The notes: a model not told the origin generated them from the letters alone. A DNA stretch of 64,000 bases from Algoriphagus oliviformis (GCF_017254915.1 NZ_JAFKCT010000002.1:496001-560000), one strand, 5' to 3'. Positions 45,793-57,677 are shown, counted from the first letter of the stretch. Translations and numbers: made by a program.

Positions 45793-48700
45793 TCACCTTT
45801 GCAACAGCCGGGCGACGGTCTCATGCCCAGCCTCTGTAGCCCAATCAAGCGCAGTTTTTCCCAAGCTGTCTTTCACTTCCAAGTCTATATCCGGAAGACT
45901 GAGAATCCATTGGACAATTTCTATAAAACCAGCTCTGGCCGCCACGATCAAAGCGGTGGATTCTGTGGCTTCATAGTTCGCAACCTCGCATGTTTCCGGC
46001 TTGTTTATCGATTGATTTTCGTGATGATGTTTCCATTGGATTATTTCCAGGAGGTTTTCTGAGGCAGCATTGGCATTGGTAATGGTTTTTGATTCGGAAT
46101 CGCGAGGAAGTGTAGGCATCGCGTAGTAGCGAAGCATGCCGATCTGTTGCTTGTGCTCGATAGGCATTTCGGAGATCACTTCGATATCCTTCATCATTGC
46201 TACTACCCCATTTTTCGAGATGCTAAATGGGGTTATAAACAAAGAATTGCTGTATTGCACCAGTCTTTCGGTCAACCAAAGCCCCTTCTCCTCATTGGTG
46301 GGTTGGTTTTTTACCCTAGTGAGACAGAGCTGTACCAAAGACGCGATTCTTTCTTTTTCAGCATCTGAAACACCTGATATCCATCGGAGATCCGATACAT
46401 GGTTTATCAAGTCAAAAAATCCCATATCGGCATGGAGGTTAGCGCAAAAGAACTCCAGGTAAGAATCGACGTTGCCAATATTCAGTCTCACTGGCAGCTG
46501 ACTGTTGAGTGCGTATATTGGATGGGATTTCCCATCCAATAGCTGGACGTATTCCCCGTCCTTGACGATTGCCCTCGTGAAATACTGGATGCCGTCATGT
46601 TGCCATAAATCAAATTCCAGTAGATCCAAGCTTCGGTAGAAACTCAAAGGAGCCAAATAGCCAGAGCCAGTGGAGAGGCTGTGATCAAAAATCACCTGAA
46701 GCTCGGGAAGCCTCTGCTCCAGAAATAACGAAAGCAAGTAAAGGGCATCCTCCTGGCCTTCTTTGGTTTTGATCCAGGTTTCGATGTTTGATTTGGCGTC
46801 TTTTTGTAATTGACCCGCAGCGGGGGGAATTTTGATCAAATTGGGCATTTCGTATCTGTAAAACGGACCGTAGGTTTTCAGATTTTGGATATAAAAGCCC
46901 TGATGCTTAGGGATGTCCTGCTGCATGACCACCTCGCCTCCCGGTTTTACCAGAAATCTGGCCAGGAAAAACGAGCTGGAATAATAGAGGATCCTTGAGG
47001 TTTGCCAGCCTTCAGTCACTGGATAGATGGCGGTGTCCAGCTCTTTCAATTCGCTCTGAAGATATTTTAGTGTATTCGCAGTGATTTCGTTCTCTTCTAT
47101 AAAAGGGAGCAGTTCGGGATCGCGTACCACCTCGAAACTTCCCGCATCTGCCATGATATTTCCTGTGAAGAATTCGAGATATTGGCCCACGTTGTCAGCA
47201 TCCAAATGAAATTCCGGGCGCCCTATCAGTCCCCTTATGATGGTGGATGTACCGTTGAGAATACTTAGGATTCTCTTGTCTCCATCCGCGACAAAGCGCA
47301 AAAAGCAACCTGGCAATCCACTAAAATTTGGATGAAACTCGTACAGTGTCATCCCCTCCAAGAAAGGCAGCGGAGTACTCATCACCTGATCCGAATGCTC
47401 TCCGGCCAAGACCTCCTCTATTTTTTGGATTACCGGATTTCCCTTGATGTAAGACAGGTAGTCAAGGAGAGGAAGGTAATCCGCCGTTTCCTTGTGTTCT
47501 TTTATCCAAGCCATCACGAGGCTATACCATGCCCGCTCGGCTTTGCCTTGGGAAAAACGCAGGTTTGCCTGAGTCAAATCCTCTGAAGGGCTCTTGTTGT
47601 CATAGGCAAGGCCTGCCCTGAAAGCCTCAAATGCTTCGTCTTTTTGTCCCGTGTTCAGCAATATGTTGAACATGACATAGTGTGCGTTGGCATTGTCGGC
47701 CTTCAAAGCCAAAGACTCGGTCAGAAATTCGTAAGCATCCTCGTAATGTTGTTGATACAGACTCATCATTCCCTTTATTTGATAGGTATAAGCCGTCAGG
47801 TATTTGCGTTCATTGGAGGGAACTTGCCTTTCTAGCAAACGCAGGATGATATCCGGATATTTGGCGCACTTCTCATAGTCTTCGATATTGAAATATTCGG
47901 AGGCAAGATTGTAAAAGAAAATCCCAAGCTGCTCGTATTCCTGGGTTTCCAGATAAGAGGCCAACTTCTGGAAATCAGGATCGTCGCGGTAGTCCCGGGC
48001 TGCTTTGCTGAGCATAAGTTGGGTTCGCTTGGGAAAATAGGTCCAGGATATTTCCAGCAGCTTCTCGAAATAGGCAAATCCATCCCTGCTGAAAAGATGC
48101 TTGATGATGAAATACTCCGCCACGATATCCGGCTGCAATCCCAGATATTTGGGCATAAGTCCTCCCAATTCTTCCCGATAAAACAACTCGTCCAACCGGT
48201 CATCGATGTTCTCCTCGAGCTGAGGAAAGCAAGGCAATCCCGCCTCGGTGGTTTCCCGCAGGATCTTATAGAAATTCGGATTGAGTTCGAGATAAGATAC
48301 CGCGGTCGCCAGCCAAACCATATTTTTAAGTGCTTTGCGATTTGCATACCAAGGGTGTCCCCTCCAGCGCCTGCTTTCGAGTCGTTGGACATACCACTCG
48401 ATAGCCTCGGTTCGATCCTTGAGTTGCAGGCTGCCGGTTTCTTTGAAAGCTTCCGCTACGATGAATACAAAAAGCGGTCTTTTCAGGCCGTCTAGGCTTG
48501 CCAGCTTGCGCAGTACATCTGGCCTGATCCCATCGCCGGAGTAGCCACTCACCTGTCTGAAAAGATCCCAGCGCTCAGAATCGCTCAGGCTTCGCAACTT
48601 GAAGGGCTGCACATACTTTTGCAGAGAGCTTTTTTGACTGAAGGTCTCCGGTTCGAGGCTTTCTTTGGGGAAATAGTTGAAGCGGATCTTTTGGTCATTG

Positions 48701-49923
48701 AGGTCGTTGAGCTGGTGTTCGTTGAGGAATCGCTCAAGCAGGACGAACCGCACCTTTGGAAGCATCTTTTGGCGATAAGTCTCCGACCTCGGGTCAATTC
48801 CCTCCAGTTCGCGCTTGAGCTTGCTGACTTCCACGTTGAGATTACGAATGGCGCTCAAGGCCTTCTCAAAGTGGTCCCCCACACCTACGTAGTCAAAGAT
48901 AATCAGGGTGTTTTTGTCAAAGGATGACCTGTTGAAGCTGTAAGTTGGATCATTTTCGTATTCATAAAAGCCTACCTCCCAACCCAACTCATCCAAATCT
49001 CTGCAACACTCGTAGGCCAAGCGACTCTTGCCCGAGCCTCCCTCTCCGGTGATCACCAGCCACCTGAACTTCTCCCCGTCTGCCAAAAAGCTGTTGAGGT
49101 ATGCTACGGCATCCTTCCGGCCAACGTATTGGGATTTGCCGGCCTGGTAGGTAAACAACTCCATCTTGGCTCGCTCCTCATTGGGAAGTAATCCGGAAAG
49201 CGGAGGCTGGGTCAGCCGTTTGAAACCTTCCATCAGCCTGCTTTCGATCTGTGTCTGCTTCACCAGCAGGGTGTGGTTGATATGGATGCTATAGGCATGA
49301 AAGGCCGTCTCGTTGCTTTTCAGCTCCTTGAGAAAGTACTCGCTAAATAGCAGGTAGAGATTGTCTTTCAGCACGTCCAAAAATTCCAGGAGCTTGTCCT
49401 CCGTCTTGTTGCTAAAAGAAAGGTACAGGCCATCTACCTTTTCTCCAGCTTCTAGTTTCTGCCCGTTTTCCAGCATCTGGTCAATCAGATCATGGAAAAA
49501 ATACTCTCCCTGATGGATCTGAACCTGCTGATCGTAGGCCAGTTTGATTCGATCCGGGTCGCAAAAAGCCTCCAAAACCTTTTCGCAGGTCTCTTTCAAG
49601 GCTGCCCGGATGATCTTGTTGTCCGAGGGAAACTGCGATAGCTGTTCGGAAATGCTGAGGTTTAGCCCATGATCCTTCCGAAAACAGCTGTCGACTTCCC
49701 CCACACTCGATTTGACTGCGGAAACAAAGGCCCGGTGCAAACTCCCGTTTATTCGCACCTCCTTCCTTTTTGCGACCTCCTGAAAGTCCCGTAGGAGGAG
49801 GTCATCGCTGATGCCGCTAAAAAAATTGAAGAAAGAACCAAGTTCTCCTGAGTTGTTTGCGGCAAACTTCAGAATAGTCTTTCCGGCTAAAAATACCAAG
49901 GAAACAGGGAGTGACGATATCAT
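45793..49923 (-). CDS. STAND-like P-loop NTPase with TPR, duplicated domain and ankyrin repeats
   Basis: 1376 aa. The N-terminal helical region (1-250) is unrecognised. NTPase core: Walker A GEGGSGKS (293-300), Walker B LIIFDY (340-345), with an STAND-like helical extension to ~600. TPR-like repeats ~655-800. Two related ~175-aa domains (~855-1030 and ~1095-1272) share YLEFF..N..AD..FF and YRYEMP/LRYYAMP. Ankyrin repeats at the C-terminus (1318-1376). The architecture fits signal-sensing STAND NTPases, many of which act in antiphage defence, but no effector nuclease or protease is visible. It is more A/T-rich than its neighbours, and lies next to a YefM-YoeB cassette. Defence is inference. 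Confidence 0.75.
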   Translation of the reverse strand: MISSLPVSLVFLAGKTILKFAANNSGELGSFFNFFSGISDDLLLRDFQEVAKRKEVRINGSLHRAFVSAVKSSVGEVDSCFRKDHGLNLSISEQLSQFPSDNKIIRAALKETCEKVLEAFCDPDRIKLAYDQQVQIHQGEYFFHDLIDQMLENGQKLEAGEKVDGLYLSFSNKTEDKLLEFLDVLKDNLYLLFSEYFLKELKSNETAFHAYSIHINHTLLVKQTQIESRLMEGFKRLTQPPLSGLLPNEERAKMELFTYQAGKSQYVGRKDAVAYLNSFLADGEKFRWLVITGEGGSGKSRLAYECCRDLDELGWEVGFYEYENDPTYSFNRSSFDKNTLIIFDYVGVGDHFEKALSAIRNLNVEVSKLKRELEGIDPRSETYRQKMLPKVRFVLLERFLNEHQLNDLNDQKIRFNYFPKESLEPETFSQKSSLQKYVQPFKLRSLSDSERWDLFRQVSGYSGDGIRPDVLRKLASLDGLKRPLFVFIVAEAFKETGSLQLKDRTEAIEWYVQRLESRRWRGHPWYANRKALKNMVWLATAVSYLELNPNFYKILRETTEAGLPCFPQLEENIDDRLDELFYREELGGLMPKYLGLQPDIVAEYFIIKHLFSRDGFAYFEKLLEISWTYFPKRTQLMLSKAARDYRDDPDFQKLASYLETQEYEQLGIFFYNLASEYFNIEDYEKCAKYPDIILRLLERQVPSNERKYLTAYTYQIKGMMSLYQQHYEDAYEFLTESLALKADNANAHYVMFNILLNTGQKDEAFEAFRAGLAYDNKSPSEDLTQANLRFSQGKAERAWYSLVMAWIKEHKETADYLPLLDYLSYIKGNPVIQKIEEVLAGEHSDQVMSTPLPFLEGMTLYEFHPNFSGLPGCFLRFVADGDKRILSILNGTSTIIRGLIGRPEFHLDADNVGQYLEFFTGNIMADAGSFEVVRDPELLPFIEENEITANTLKYLQSELKELDTAIYPVTEGWQTSRILYYSSSFFLARFLVKPGGEVVMQQDIPKHQGFYIQNLKTYGPFYRYEMPNLIKIPPAAGQLQKDAKSNIETWIKTKEGQEDALYLLSLFLEQRLPELQVIFDHSLSTGSGYLAPLSFYRSLDLLEFDLWQHDGIQYFTRAIVKDGEYVQLLDGKSHPIYALNSQLPVRLNIGNVDSYLEFFCANLHADMGFFDLINHVSDLRWISGVSDAEKERIASLVQLCLTRVKNQPTNEEKGLWLTERLVQYSNSLFITPFSISKNGVVAMMKDIEVISEMPIEHKQQIGMLRYYAMPTLPRDSESKTITNANAASENLLEIIQWKHHHENQSINKPETCEVANYEATESTALIVAARAGFIEIVQWILSLPDIDLEVKDSLGKTALDWATEAGHETVARLLQR

Positions 49924-49994
49924 GGGCTTTTTATTTATCCAAGCAGTATGAGTTAGGTATTAAATCAACTTGAGTGTTATGTCGTTCTTAGGTG

Positions 49995-50061
49995 CCTACC
50001 AAATCTTAATCCTCTCCTCCGGCTCCTTGTAGTTTGCGTCGCCGGGCTGGATGCCGTAGGC
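49995..50061. repeat. 67-bp direct repeat (copy of M13 peptidase 3' end)
   Basis: Identical to 50805-50871 over all 67 bp, which holds the last 21 codons and stop of the M13 peptidase gene. With that copy it brackets yefM-yoeB (period 810 bp). Confidence 0.95.
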
Positions 50062-50085
50062 TGTGAAAATTCTCATATTTGGGTT

Positions 50086-50352
50086 TCAATAATGAAATCT
50101 CGCCTGTACAATCCTAAGAATCTGGTCGTCCCCTGAGCCCTGCACTCGATAAACCAATCGATGTTCTCCGGTAATTCTTCTGGACCAGTAACCAGCCAAA
50201 TTTCCTTTTAGAGGTTCAGGCTTGCCTTTTCCTTTGAAGGGATTTCTTTTGATTTCCTTGATCAGCTCATTGATTTTTTCAAGGACATCAGCATCGTGCT
50301 CTTGCCAGTATAGGTAATCATTCCACCCATGATCTGTGAATGCGACCTGCAT
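50086..50352 (-). CDS. yoeB: YoeB-family toxin
   Basis: 88 aa. WNDYLYWQEHDADVLEKINELIKEIKRNPFKGKGKPEPLKGNLAGYWSRRI-type sequence and a C-terminal RFHY match Txe/YoeB ribosome-dependent mRNA interferases; the conserved His and Tyr near the C-terminus are catalytic in the family. Its ATG directly follows the yefM stop codon. Full length, so probably active when not bound by YefM. Confidence 0.95.
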   Translation of the reverse strand: MQVAFTDHGWNDYLYWQEHDADVLEKINELIKEIKRNPFKGKGKPEPLKGNLAGYWSRRITGEHRLVYRVQGSGDDQILRIVQARFHY

Positions 50353-50610
50353 TTATTCGTCGAGATTGAGTTCTCGGAGTGTCGCACCATTTGTTTGGTC
50401 TTGGGCGATACTTTCGAGTAACCTTTTGGCATTGGCTTGGGTGGACAGCAAGTGGGCCGTTTCTTCCATGGCATTGTATTGCTCCAGCGTCAGCACCACA
50501 AAGTCTTTTTTCTTTGGCCCAGAAAGAATCAGAATATCCTGATCGTCTTCGATTTCCCGAAGACGTTCTTTCATATTGGCCCTGAAGTCTGTAATCGTTG
50601 CAGTTTTCAT
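50353..50610 (-). CDS. yefM: YefM-family antitoxin
   Basis: 85 aa. Phd/YefM fold: N-terminal DNA-binding part (TATITDFRANMKERLREIE), then FVVLTLEQYNAMEET and a disordered C-terminus that binds YoeB. It neutralises YoeB and represses the operon. yefM and yoeB abut with no spacer. The module lies between duplicated M13 gene ends. Confidence 0.95.
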   Translation of the reverse strand: MKTATITDFRANMKERLREIEDDQDILILSGPKKKDFVVLTLEQYNAMEETAHLLSTQANAKRLLESIAQDQTNGATLRELNLDE

Positions 50611-50804
50611 ACAACCAAATTAACCTAATTTTTTCAAAATTGGTTGCGATTATCTGTACATAATTCTGTACTTTTTTTTCGTAATCCCCCTGCCCCCTTT
50701 TGTAAAGGGGAGTCGGCCTCTGACAGTCTCACTCTCCTATTCAAATCCTGAAGCCCTCGGTTTAATTTTTCAATTTTTAAATCTTGCAATTTTTCAATCC
50801 CTCC

Positions 50805-50871
50805 CCTACCAAATCTTAATCCTCTCCTCCGGCTCCTTGTAGTTTGCGTCGCCGGGCTGGATGCCGTAGGC
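50805..50871. repeat. 67-bp direct repeat (native M13 gene 3' end)
   Basis: The native copy of the repeat, inside the M13 peptidase gene. The identical second copy is at 49995-50061, beyond the yefM-yoeB cassette. Confidence 0.95.
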
Positions 50872-52830
50872 GGCGTAGAAGGGCTCGAAGTTCATCAGCG
50901 GGCCGTTCACACGCCACATGGCCGGGGAATGGGAGTTGGTTTGGACGTAGTTGCGCATGAATTCGTCGCGGGTCTTCACCCTCCAGATGCGGGCGATGGA
51001 ATAGCAAAAGCGCTGATCGGGGCTCAGTCCGTCGATCTTGGTCGTGTCCTGCCCCTGCTCCGTGAGCTTGAAGGCATCGTAGGCGATATAGATCCCGCCG
51101 TTGTCTGCCGTGTTTTCGCCTATGGTCATGGCGCCTTTTACATGAACCGAATCCAGCACGGTGAAGGTATCGTAGCGGTCGATCAGCAGCTGGGTTTTGG
51201 CCTTGAACTTCTCGTAATCCGCCGCAGTCCACCAGTTTTTCAGGTTGCCTTCTTTGTCAAACTGCGCCCCCTGATCGTCAAAGGCATGCGTGAGCTCATG
51301 TCCGATCACCATGCCTATGCCGCCATAGTTGATCGCGTCGTCGGCATTGGGGTCAAAGTAAGGATACTGGAGAATGCCCGCCGGGAAAACTATTTCATTC
51401 AGGGAGGGATTGTAGTAGGCCGTCACCGTACTCGGGGTAGTCCCCCACTCTGTCTTGTCCGGAGCCTTACCAAACTTCTCTAGCTGGTATCGTGCATTGT
51501 CCTTGCGCAGTGCCAGGACGTTTTCGAAGTATTTCCCCCGGTCTATGGCTACGGGATATTCCCGCCACTTGTCGGGATAGCCGATTTTTTTGGTGATGGA
51601 GTAGAGCTTTTCCTTGGCCTGGGTCTTGGTGCTGTCGCTCATCCAGTCCAGCTGGTTGATGCGCTGCTCGAAGGCCTTCTGCAGGTTGTTCACGAGGTCT
51701 AGTACTTTTTGCTTGGCGTTTTCGTCAAAGTGCCGCTTCACATACAGCTGACCGAGGTCAAAGCCGAGCTGCTGGTCTACCTGCTGCACCATCTGTTGGG
51801 CGCGAGTCAACTGCTTGGCCTGCCCAGACACGGCCTTGTTGTATTCGAAGGCCGCATTGGCAAAGGGAGTGCTGAGGTAGTTTGCGTATTCAGTCAGCGT
51901 GTGCGCTGCGAGGTAGGTTTTCCAGTCGGCCAGGGATTGGCTTTTCAGCATGTCGTCGAGCTTGTCGTAGTAAGCCGGCTGGCGGATGTCCAGGGAGTCG
52001 GCATTGAGGCCCAAGCCCTCAAAAAAGCCCTTCCAGTCAATATTTCCGTGTTTTTTGTCCAGATCGGCGAGGGCGACTTTGTGGTAGTTTTCCTTGACCA
52101 CGCGGCGCTCGATGCGGGTTTTGTGGGATTCAGCCAGTTGCTTCTCCAGTCCATAGACCTTGGCGGCGGCGGATGTGGCATCGCCTGCGCTTTTCCGGGT
52201 CAGCTGAAAAAGCGTGGAAAGGTAGGTCTGGTAGGCCTTTTGGATGCCTAGGGTGGCGGAGTCGCTTTTGAAATAATAATCCCGATCCGGCAAACCGAGA
52301 CCGGTCTGGCTCACATGGATGATGTTGATGGTACTGTTTTGGTCGTCCGGGGAAATGCGCAGGCCGATCAGGGACTCGTGCGTGTGCTGGATCTCGGATA
52401 CCAGGTATTGCTGCAGGTCTGCCAGGGAGGCGATGGCCTCTATCTGGGCGAGCTGGGGCTGGATGGGTTCAAAACCGCGGGCATTGATCGCCGCAGTGTC
52501 CATGCCGGAGGCGTAGAAGTCCCCCACTTTTTGCTCGATGCTGCCGGCGGGATGCTCGGCTGCGGAGACTTCATCGAGGATGCTTTCGAGGAGCTTCTTT
52601 TGGGGAATGTTCAAAAAAGAGTAAGACCCAACTCCCACTTGGTCCGCGTCGATCTCGGCGCTGTTGTACCACTTGCCGTTGACGTGCATGAAGAAGTTGT
52701 CGCCGGGCCGGATGGTGGAGTCTATGCCTGCCAGCTCGACAAACTGGCGGGATTCGCTTTCGTTGGAGTTTTGGCTGGAACTGTTGCAGGCAGCCAAAAG
52801 GATCAGGCCTGCCAAAAATCGGTTTCTCAT
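50806..52830 (-). CDS. M13-family metallopeptidase lipoprotein (PepO/neprilysin-like)
   Basis: 674 aa. Lipobox LAAC near residue 15, so probably periplasmic or outer-membrane anchored. The zinc motif VIGHELTHAF (HExxH) and the downstream ENTADNGG (third ligand Glu) are both present, and MNRN-like substrate residues precede the C-terminus. Cleaves oligopeptides. The last codons are duplicated downstream around yefM-yoeB. 50611-50805 is non-coding, A/T-rich, with short repeats. Confidence 0.95.
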   Translation of the reverse strand: MRNRFLAGLILLAACNSSSQNSNESESRQFVELAGIDSTIRPGDNFFMHVNGKWYNSAEIDADQVGVGSYSFLNIPQKKLLESILDEVSAAEHPAGSIEQKVGDFYASGMDTAAINARGFEPIQPQLAQIEAIASLADLQQYLVSEIQHTHESLIGLRISPDDQNSTINIIHVSQTGLGLPDRDYYFKSDSATLGIQKAYQTYLSTLFQLTRKSAGDATSAAAKVYGLEKQLAESHKTRIERRVVKENYHKVALADLDKKHGNIDWKGFFEGLGLNADSLDIRQPAYYDKLDDMLKSQSLADWKTYLAAHTLTEYANYLSTPFANAAFEYNKAVSGQAKQLTRAQQMVQQVDQQLGFDLGQLYVKRHFDENAKQKVLDLVNNLQKAFEQRINQLDWMSDSTKTQAKEKLYSITKKIGYPDKWREYPVAIDRGKYFENVLALRKDNARYQLEKFGKAPDKTEWGTTPSTVTAYYNPSLNEIVFPAGILQYPYFDPNADDAINYGGIGMVIGHELTHAFDDQGAQFDKEGNLKNWWTAADYEKFKAKTQLLIDRYDTFTVLDSVHVKGAMTIGENTADNGGIYIAYDAFKLTEQGQDTTKIDGLSPDQRFCYSIARIWRVKTRDEFMRNYVQTNSHSPAMWRVNGPLMNFEPFYAAYGIQPGDANYKEPEERIKIW

Positions 52831-52872
52831 AAGGTGGGGATGGTTTTAGCCCTAAACTAAAGAAAAAAGTTG

Positions 52873-52943
52873 GATGAGGGATGACCGATGTCGGATGTCG
52901 TTGGATCTACGATTTACGAAATACGTCCCGATGACTATCGGGA
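52873..52943. repeat. Heptamer arrays followed by a CCCGAT palindrome
   Basis: GATGAGG/GATGACC/GATGTCG units (52873-52900), then GATCTAC/GATTTAC/GAAATAC units (52904-52924), then the perfect palindrome TCCCGAT-gact-ATCGGGA (52926-52943). This is the upstream gap of the M13 gene. Confidence 0.85.
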
Positions 52944-53036
52944 TACGAAGTTTTCCGGAACTCCGGTCAGCCATATATAAGGCAACCCTTGTTTTGCATC
53001 TGAGAGCTTCGCGGAAGATGTCTTTTGCGCATGTAC

Positions 53037-53214
53037 GATTTACGAAATACGATTTACGGCGTTTTTGGGTAGTGTCTGAAGTTTCTTACAACTTTGCCAC
53101 TTTACCACTTTCCAACTCTCGAATCCAATTTTCCCATTAAAAAACATCGGTCACCGGACACCCGACATCGGACTCTTTACCACCTTCCCACTTTACCACC
53201 TTCCAACTTTCACA
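53037..53214. repeat. Run of 7- and 8-nt phased arrays
   Basis: GATTTAC/GAAATAC heptamers (53037-53057), CTTTACCA-type octamers (53085-53115), CATCGGT/CACCGGA heptamers (53145-53172) and CTTTACCA/CCTTCCCA octamers (53175-53214). Several unrelated motifs with the same short period lie in one gap; no gene is supported in 52944-53223. Confidence 0.85.
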
Positions 53215-53223
53215 ATATTCCAA

Positions 53224-53514
53224 TCATATCGAAATCCTCGCCTCGGAATACAGATCGTAGGCAGCAATCAGCGCTTCGGCGCCCCGGGCATTGGGATACA
53301 GCTCGTAGCCCTCGATCGCTTCGCGGTCTTCCAGGTACAGGGGCTGGTACTGTTCGTCATAGACATTCCAGATGACCAAGAGGTAGTGGTAGCCGATTTT
53401 GCTGGTTCGGCCATTTTCCAGCCAGCTTTCAAAAATGTCTTCGCTCAGCGGCTTGGGATAGTTGGGACTGTCAAACATGGAGGCAAGGTAGCGAGGAAAG
53501 GCCTTTTTACCCAC
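53224..53514 (-). CDS. Conserved-looking hypothetical protein
   Basis: 96 aa (or 84 aa from a Met at 53478). Soluble, acidic, rich in Tyr/Trp (YHYLLVIWNVYDEQYQPLYLED). No family recognised. The composition and intact frame suggest a real gene, but an 8-nt repeat array abuts its 3' end. Divergent from the M20 peptidase. Confidence 0.5.
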   Translation of the reverse strand: MGKKAFPRYLASMFDSPNYPKPLSEDIFESWLENGRTSKIGYHYLLVIWNVYDEQYQPLYLEDREAIEGYELYPNARGAEALIAAYDLYSEARISI

Positions 53515-53594
53515 TTCTGCCGCTACGGCTCACTCCATTTTTCGCCGATAGGCCCTATATTCACCAAAACCACCTTTCCAAACCACCTTGCCTT

Positions 53595-55037
53595 ATGAAG
53601 AAAATCAGAAACCTTTTTTTTGCCTTGCTGGCTGTATTAGCGATGCTGGCGGCCATCTTGGTCTTCAACACCCTTCGCCTCAGTTCCAAGCAGGTAGATC
53701 CCCTCCCGATCACCGCCGTGGATGTGCCGGAGGAGGTTTTTCCGCGCCTTTCTGCTGCCATCCAGTTTCAGACCATTTCGTTTAACGAAGATGCGATCCC
53801 GGACTCGGCGGCATTCAACGGTTTCCATCGGTTTTTGGAGGAGGCTTTTCCCCTTGTCCATCAGACCATGAGCCTGACCAAGATCAACGGGTACAGCCTG
53901 CTCTACACCTGGCAGGGCGCGGATCCCTCACAAAAGGCCATCGTGCTCATGTCCCACCAAGATGTCGTTCCCGTGGACGAACCCACGCTGGGCATGTGGG
54001 AGGCTCCTCCCTTTGAGGGGAAAATCACCGAGGACCATATCATCGGGCGCGGTACCCTAGACGACAAAAGCTCCCTGATGGCGCTTTTGGAAAGTGCCGA
54101 AATGCTGATCCAGGAAGGTTTTGTCCCCCAGCAGACGATCTATTTTGCCTTTGGCCACGACGAAGAAGTCGGGGGTGGCAAAGGCGCCGCCAAGATCGCC
54201 GAGCATCTGAAGACGCTCGGCGTGCGGGCCTCTTTCACCCTGGACGAGGGCGGTTTTATCGCGGAGGGCATGGTCCCCGGCGTGGATCAGCCCATCTCGA
54301 TGATCAATGTGGCCGAAAAGGGCTTTGCCTCTTTCCGCCTGATCGTAGAGACCAAGGGAGGGCATAGCTCCTCCCCTCCCCGTGAAAACACCATCGGCAT
54401 GCTGGCCCAGGCCATCGTCGATCTGGAGAACAACCAGCTTCCTTACCGCCTCGTAGAGCCTGTGGAATATCAGCTGGAATACCTGGGGCCCGAGCTCCCC
54501 TTCCTCCAGCGGATGGCTTTCGCCAACCCTTGGCTACTGAAGGGTCCGGTACTGGAGGCGCTCAATTCCCACACGTCCACCGCACCCACCATCATCGATG
54601 GCGGGGTGAAAAACAACGTCATCCCTACGGTGGCCGAGGCCACGATCAATTTCCGGATTTTGCCCGGGGAGAACATCGAGTCGGTAAAGGCCCATATCGA
54701 AGCGACCGTCAGCGACAAGATTCGCGTCGAGCCTGTCGGATTTCTGACCAATCCCTCACCCTCATCGAGCATAGATACCAAGGAATACAAGCTGCTGGAA
54801 AGCACCGTGCGTTCGGTTTTTCCGGAGTCGGTGGTGGTACCGGGTCTCATCGCAGGTGGGACCGATGCCCGGTACTTCTATGAAATCTCGGACGGGGTGT
54901 ATCGCTACTATCCGATCCGCATTTCGCCAGAGGGAATGACGCGCTTCCATGGCATAGACGAGAAGATCTCCAAGGAAAACTACCTGGAGATTATCCAGTT
55001 CACCTACCAACTGATGAAGCAGCTTAGCAGCCAGTAG
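53595..55037 (+). CDS. M20-family peptidase, membrane anchored
   Basis: 480 aa. N-terminal signal anchor (LFFALLAVLAMLAAILVF). M20 di-zinc site: HQDVVPVDE (His/Asp), GTLDDKSSLMALLE (bridging Asp), GHDEEVGGGKGA (catalytic Glu-Glu), and the lid domain starting KGFASFRLIVETKGGHSS. Similar to carboxypeptidase PM20D1/CPS1-type enzymes that hydrolyse N-acyl amino acids or peptides. Probably periplasmic. Confidence 0.93.
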   Translation: MKKIRNLFFALLAVLAMLAAILVFNTLRLSSKQVDPLPITAVDVPEEVFPRLSAAIQFQTISFNEDAIPDSAAFNGFHRFLEEAFPLVHQTMSLTKINGYSLLYTWQGADPSQKAIVLMSHQDVVPVDEPTLGMWEAPPFEGKITEDHIIGRGTLDDKSSLMALLESAEMLIQEGFVPQQTIYFAFGHDEEVGGGKGAAKIAEHLKTLGVRASFTLDEGGFIAEGMVPGVDQPISMINVAEKGFASFRLIVETKGGHSSSPPRENTIGMLAQAIVDLENNQLPYRLVEPVEYQLEYLGPELPFLQRMAFANPWLLKGPVLEALNSHTSTAPTIIDGGVKNNVIPTVAEATINFRILPGENIESVKAHIEATVSDKIRVEPVGFLTNPSPSSSIDTKEYKLLESTVRSVFPESVVVPGLIAGGTDARYFYEISDGVYRYYPIRISPEGMTRFHGIDEKISKENYLEIIQFTYQLMKQLSSQ

Positions 55038-55240
55038 TGTGCAGTGGTTTTTGGGAAAAACAGGCTCTAGGGTTTCCAGCGTTTTTCTACTGCACCCTCC
55101 CCATCATTAGTTATTTAGCCTTTACAGATAGAGATAAACTATCTATCCATAAATACAATCAATTTGACAAATGGGCCGGATAGGGTTTATCTTGGCTTAA
55201 GTTTTAAAAGTACTTACCTTAAATAACCATTTTAAACTAA

Positions 55241-57547
<2,307 letters not shown>

Positions 57548-57571
57548 TTTTGAATTGAAGTTATAAAAATG

Positions 57572-57600
57572 AAAAGGCGGCTCTCGGGCTGCCTTTTTTT
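57572..57600 (+). terminator. katG terminator
   Basis: AAAAGGC (57572-57578)/GCCTTTT (57591-57597), extended inward with a G-U pair, then a T-run; it is 24 bp after the katG stop. Confidence 0.85.
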
Positions 57601-57637
57601 ATCCCAAAGACTGCACGAGACATCATCTTGCCCCATC

Positions 57638-57668
57638 ACCCTCCAAGGGTTCAAAACCCTTGGAGGGT
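57638..57668. repeat. Perfect 14-bp palindrome
   Basis: A 14-bp arm starting ACCCTCCAAGG (57638-57651) pairs exactly with 57655-57668, loop of 3 nt. It lies between katG and the convergent M1 peptidase gene; too long to be chance, and may be a dispersed repeat or a terminator-like hairpin. Confidence 0.9.
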
Positions 57669-57677
57669 TCCGACTTT

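Noticed and set aside
45499-46062. 187-aa open frame on the + strand
   Set aside because: Created by the 38-bp duplication and antisense to the small pseudogene and the NTPase end; no protein-like features.
53085-53214. Possible CRISPR array
   Set aside because: Units are only 7-8 nt, imperfect and without spacers; no cas genes anywhere in the window.
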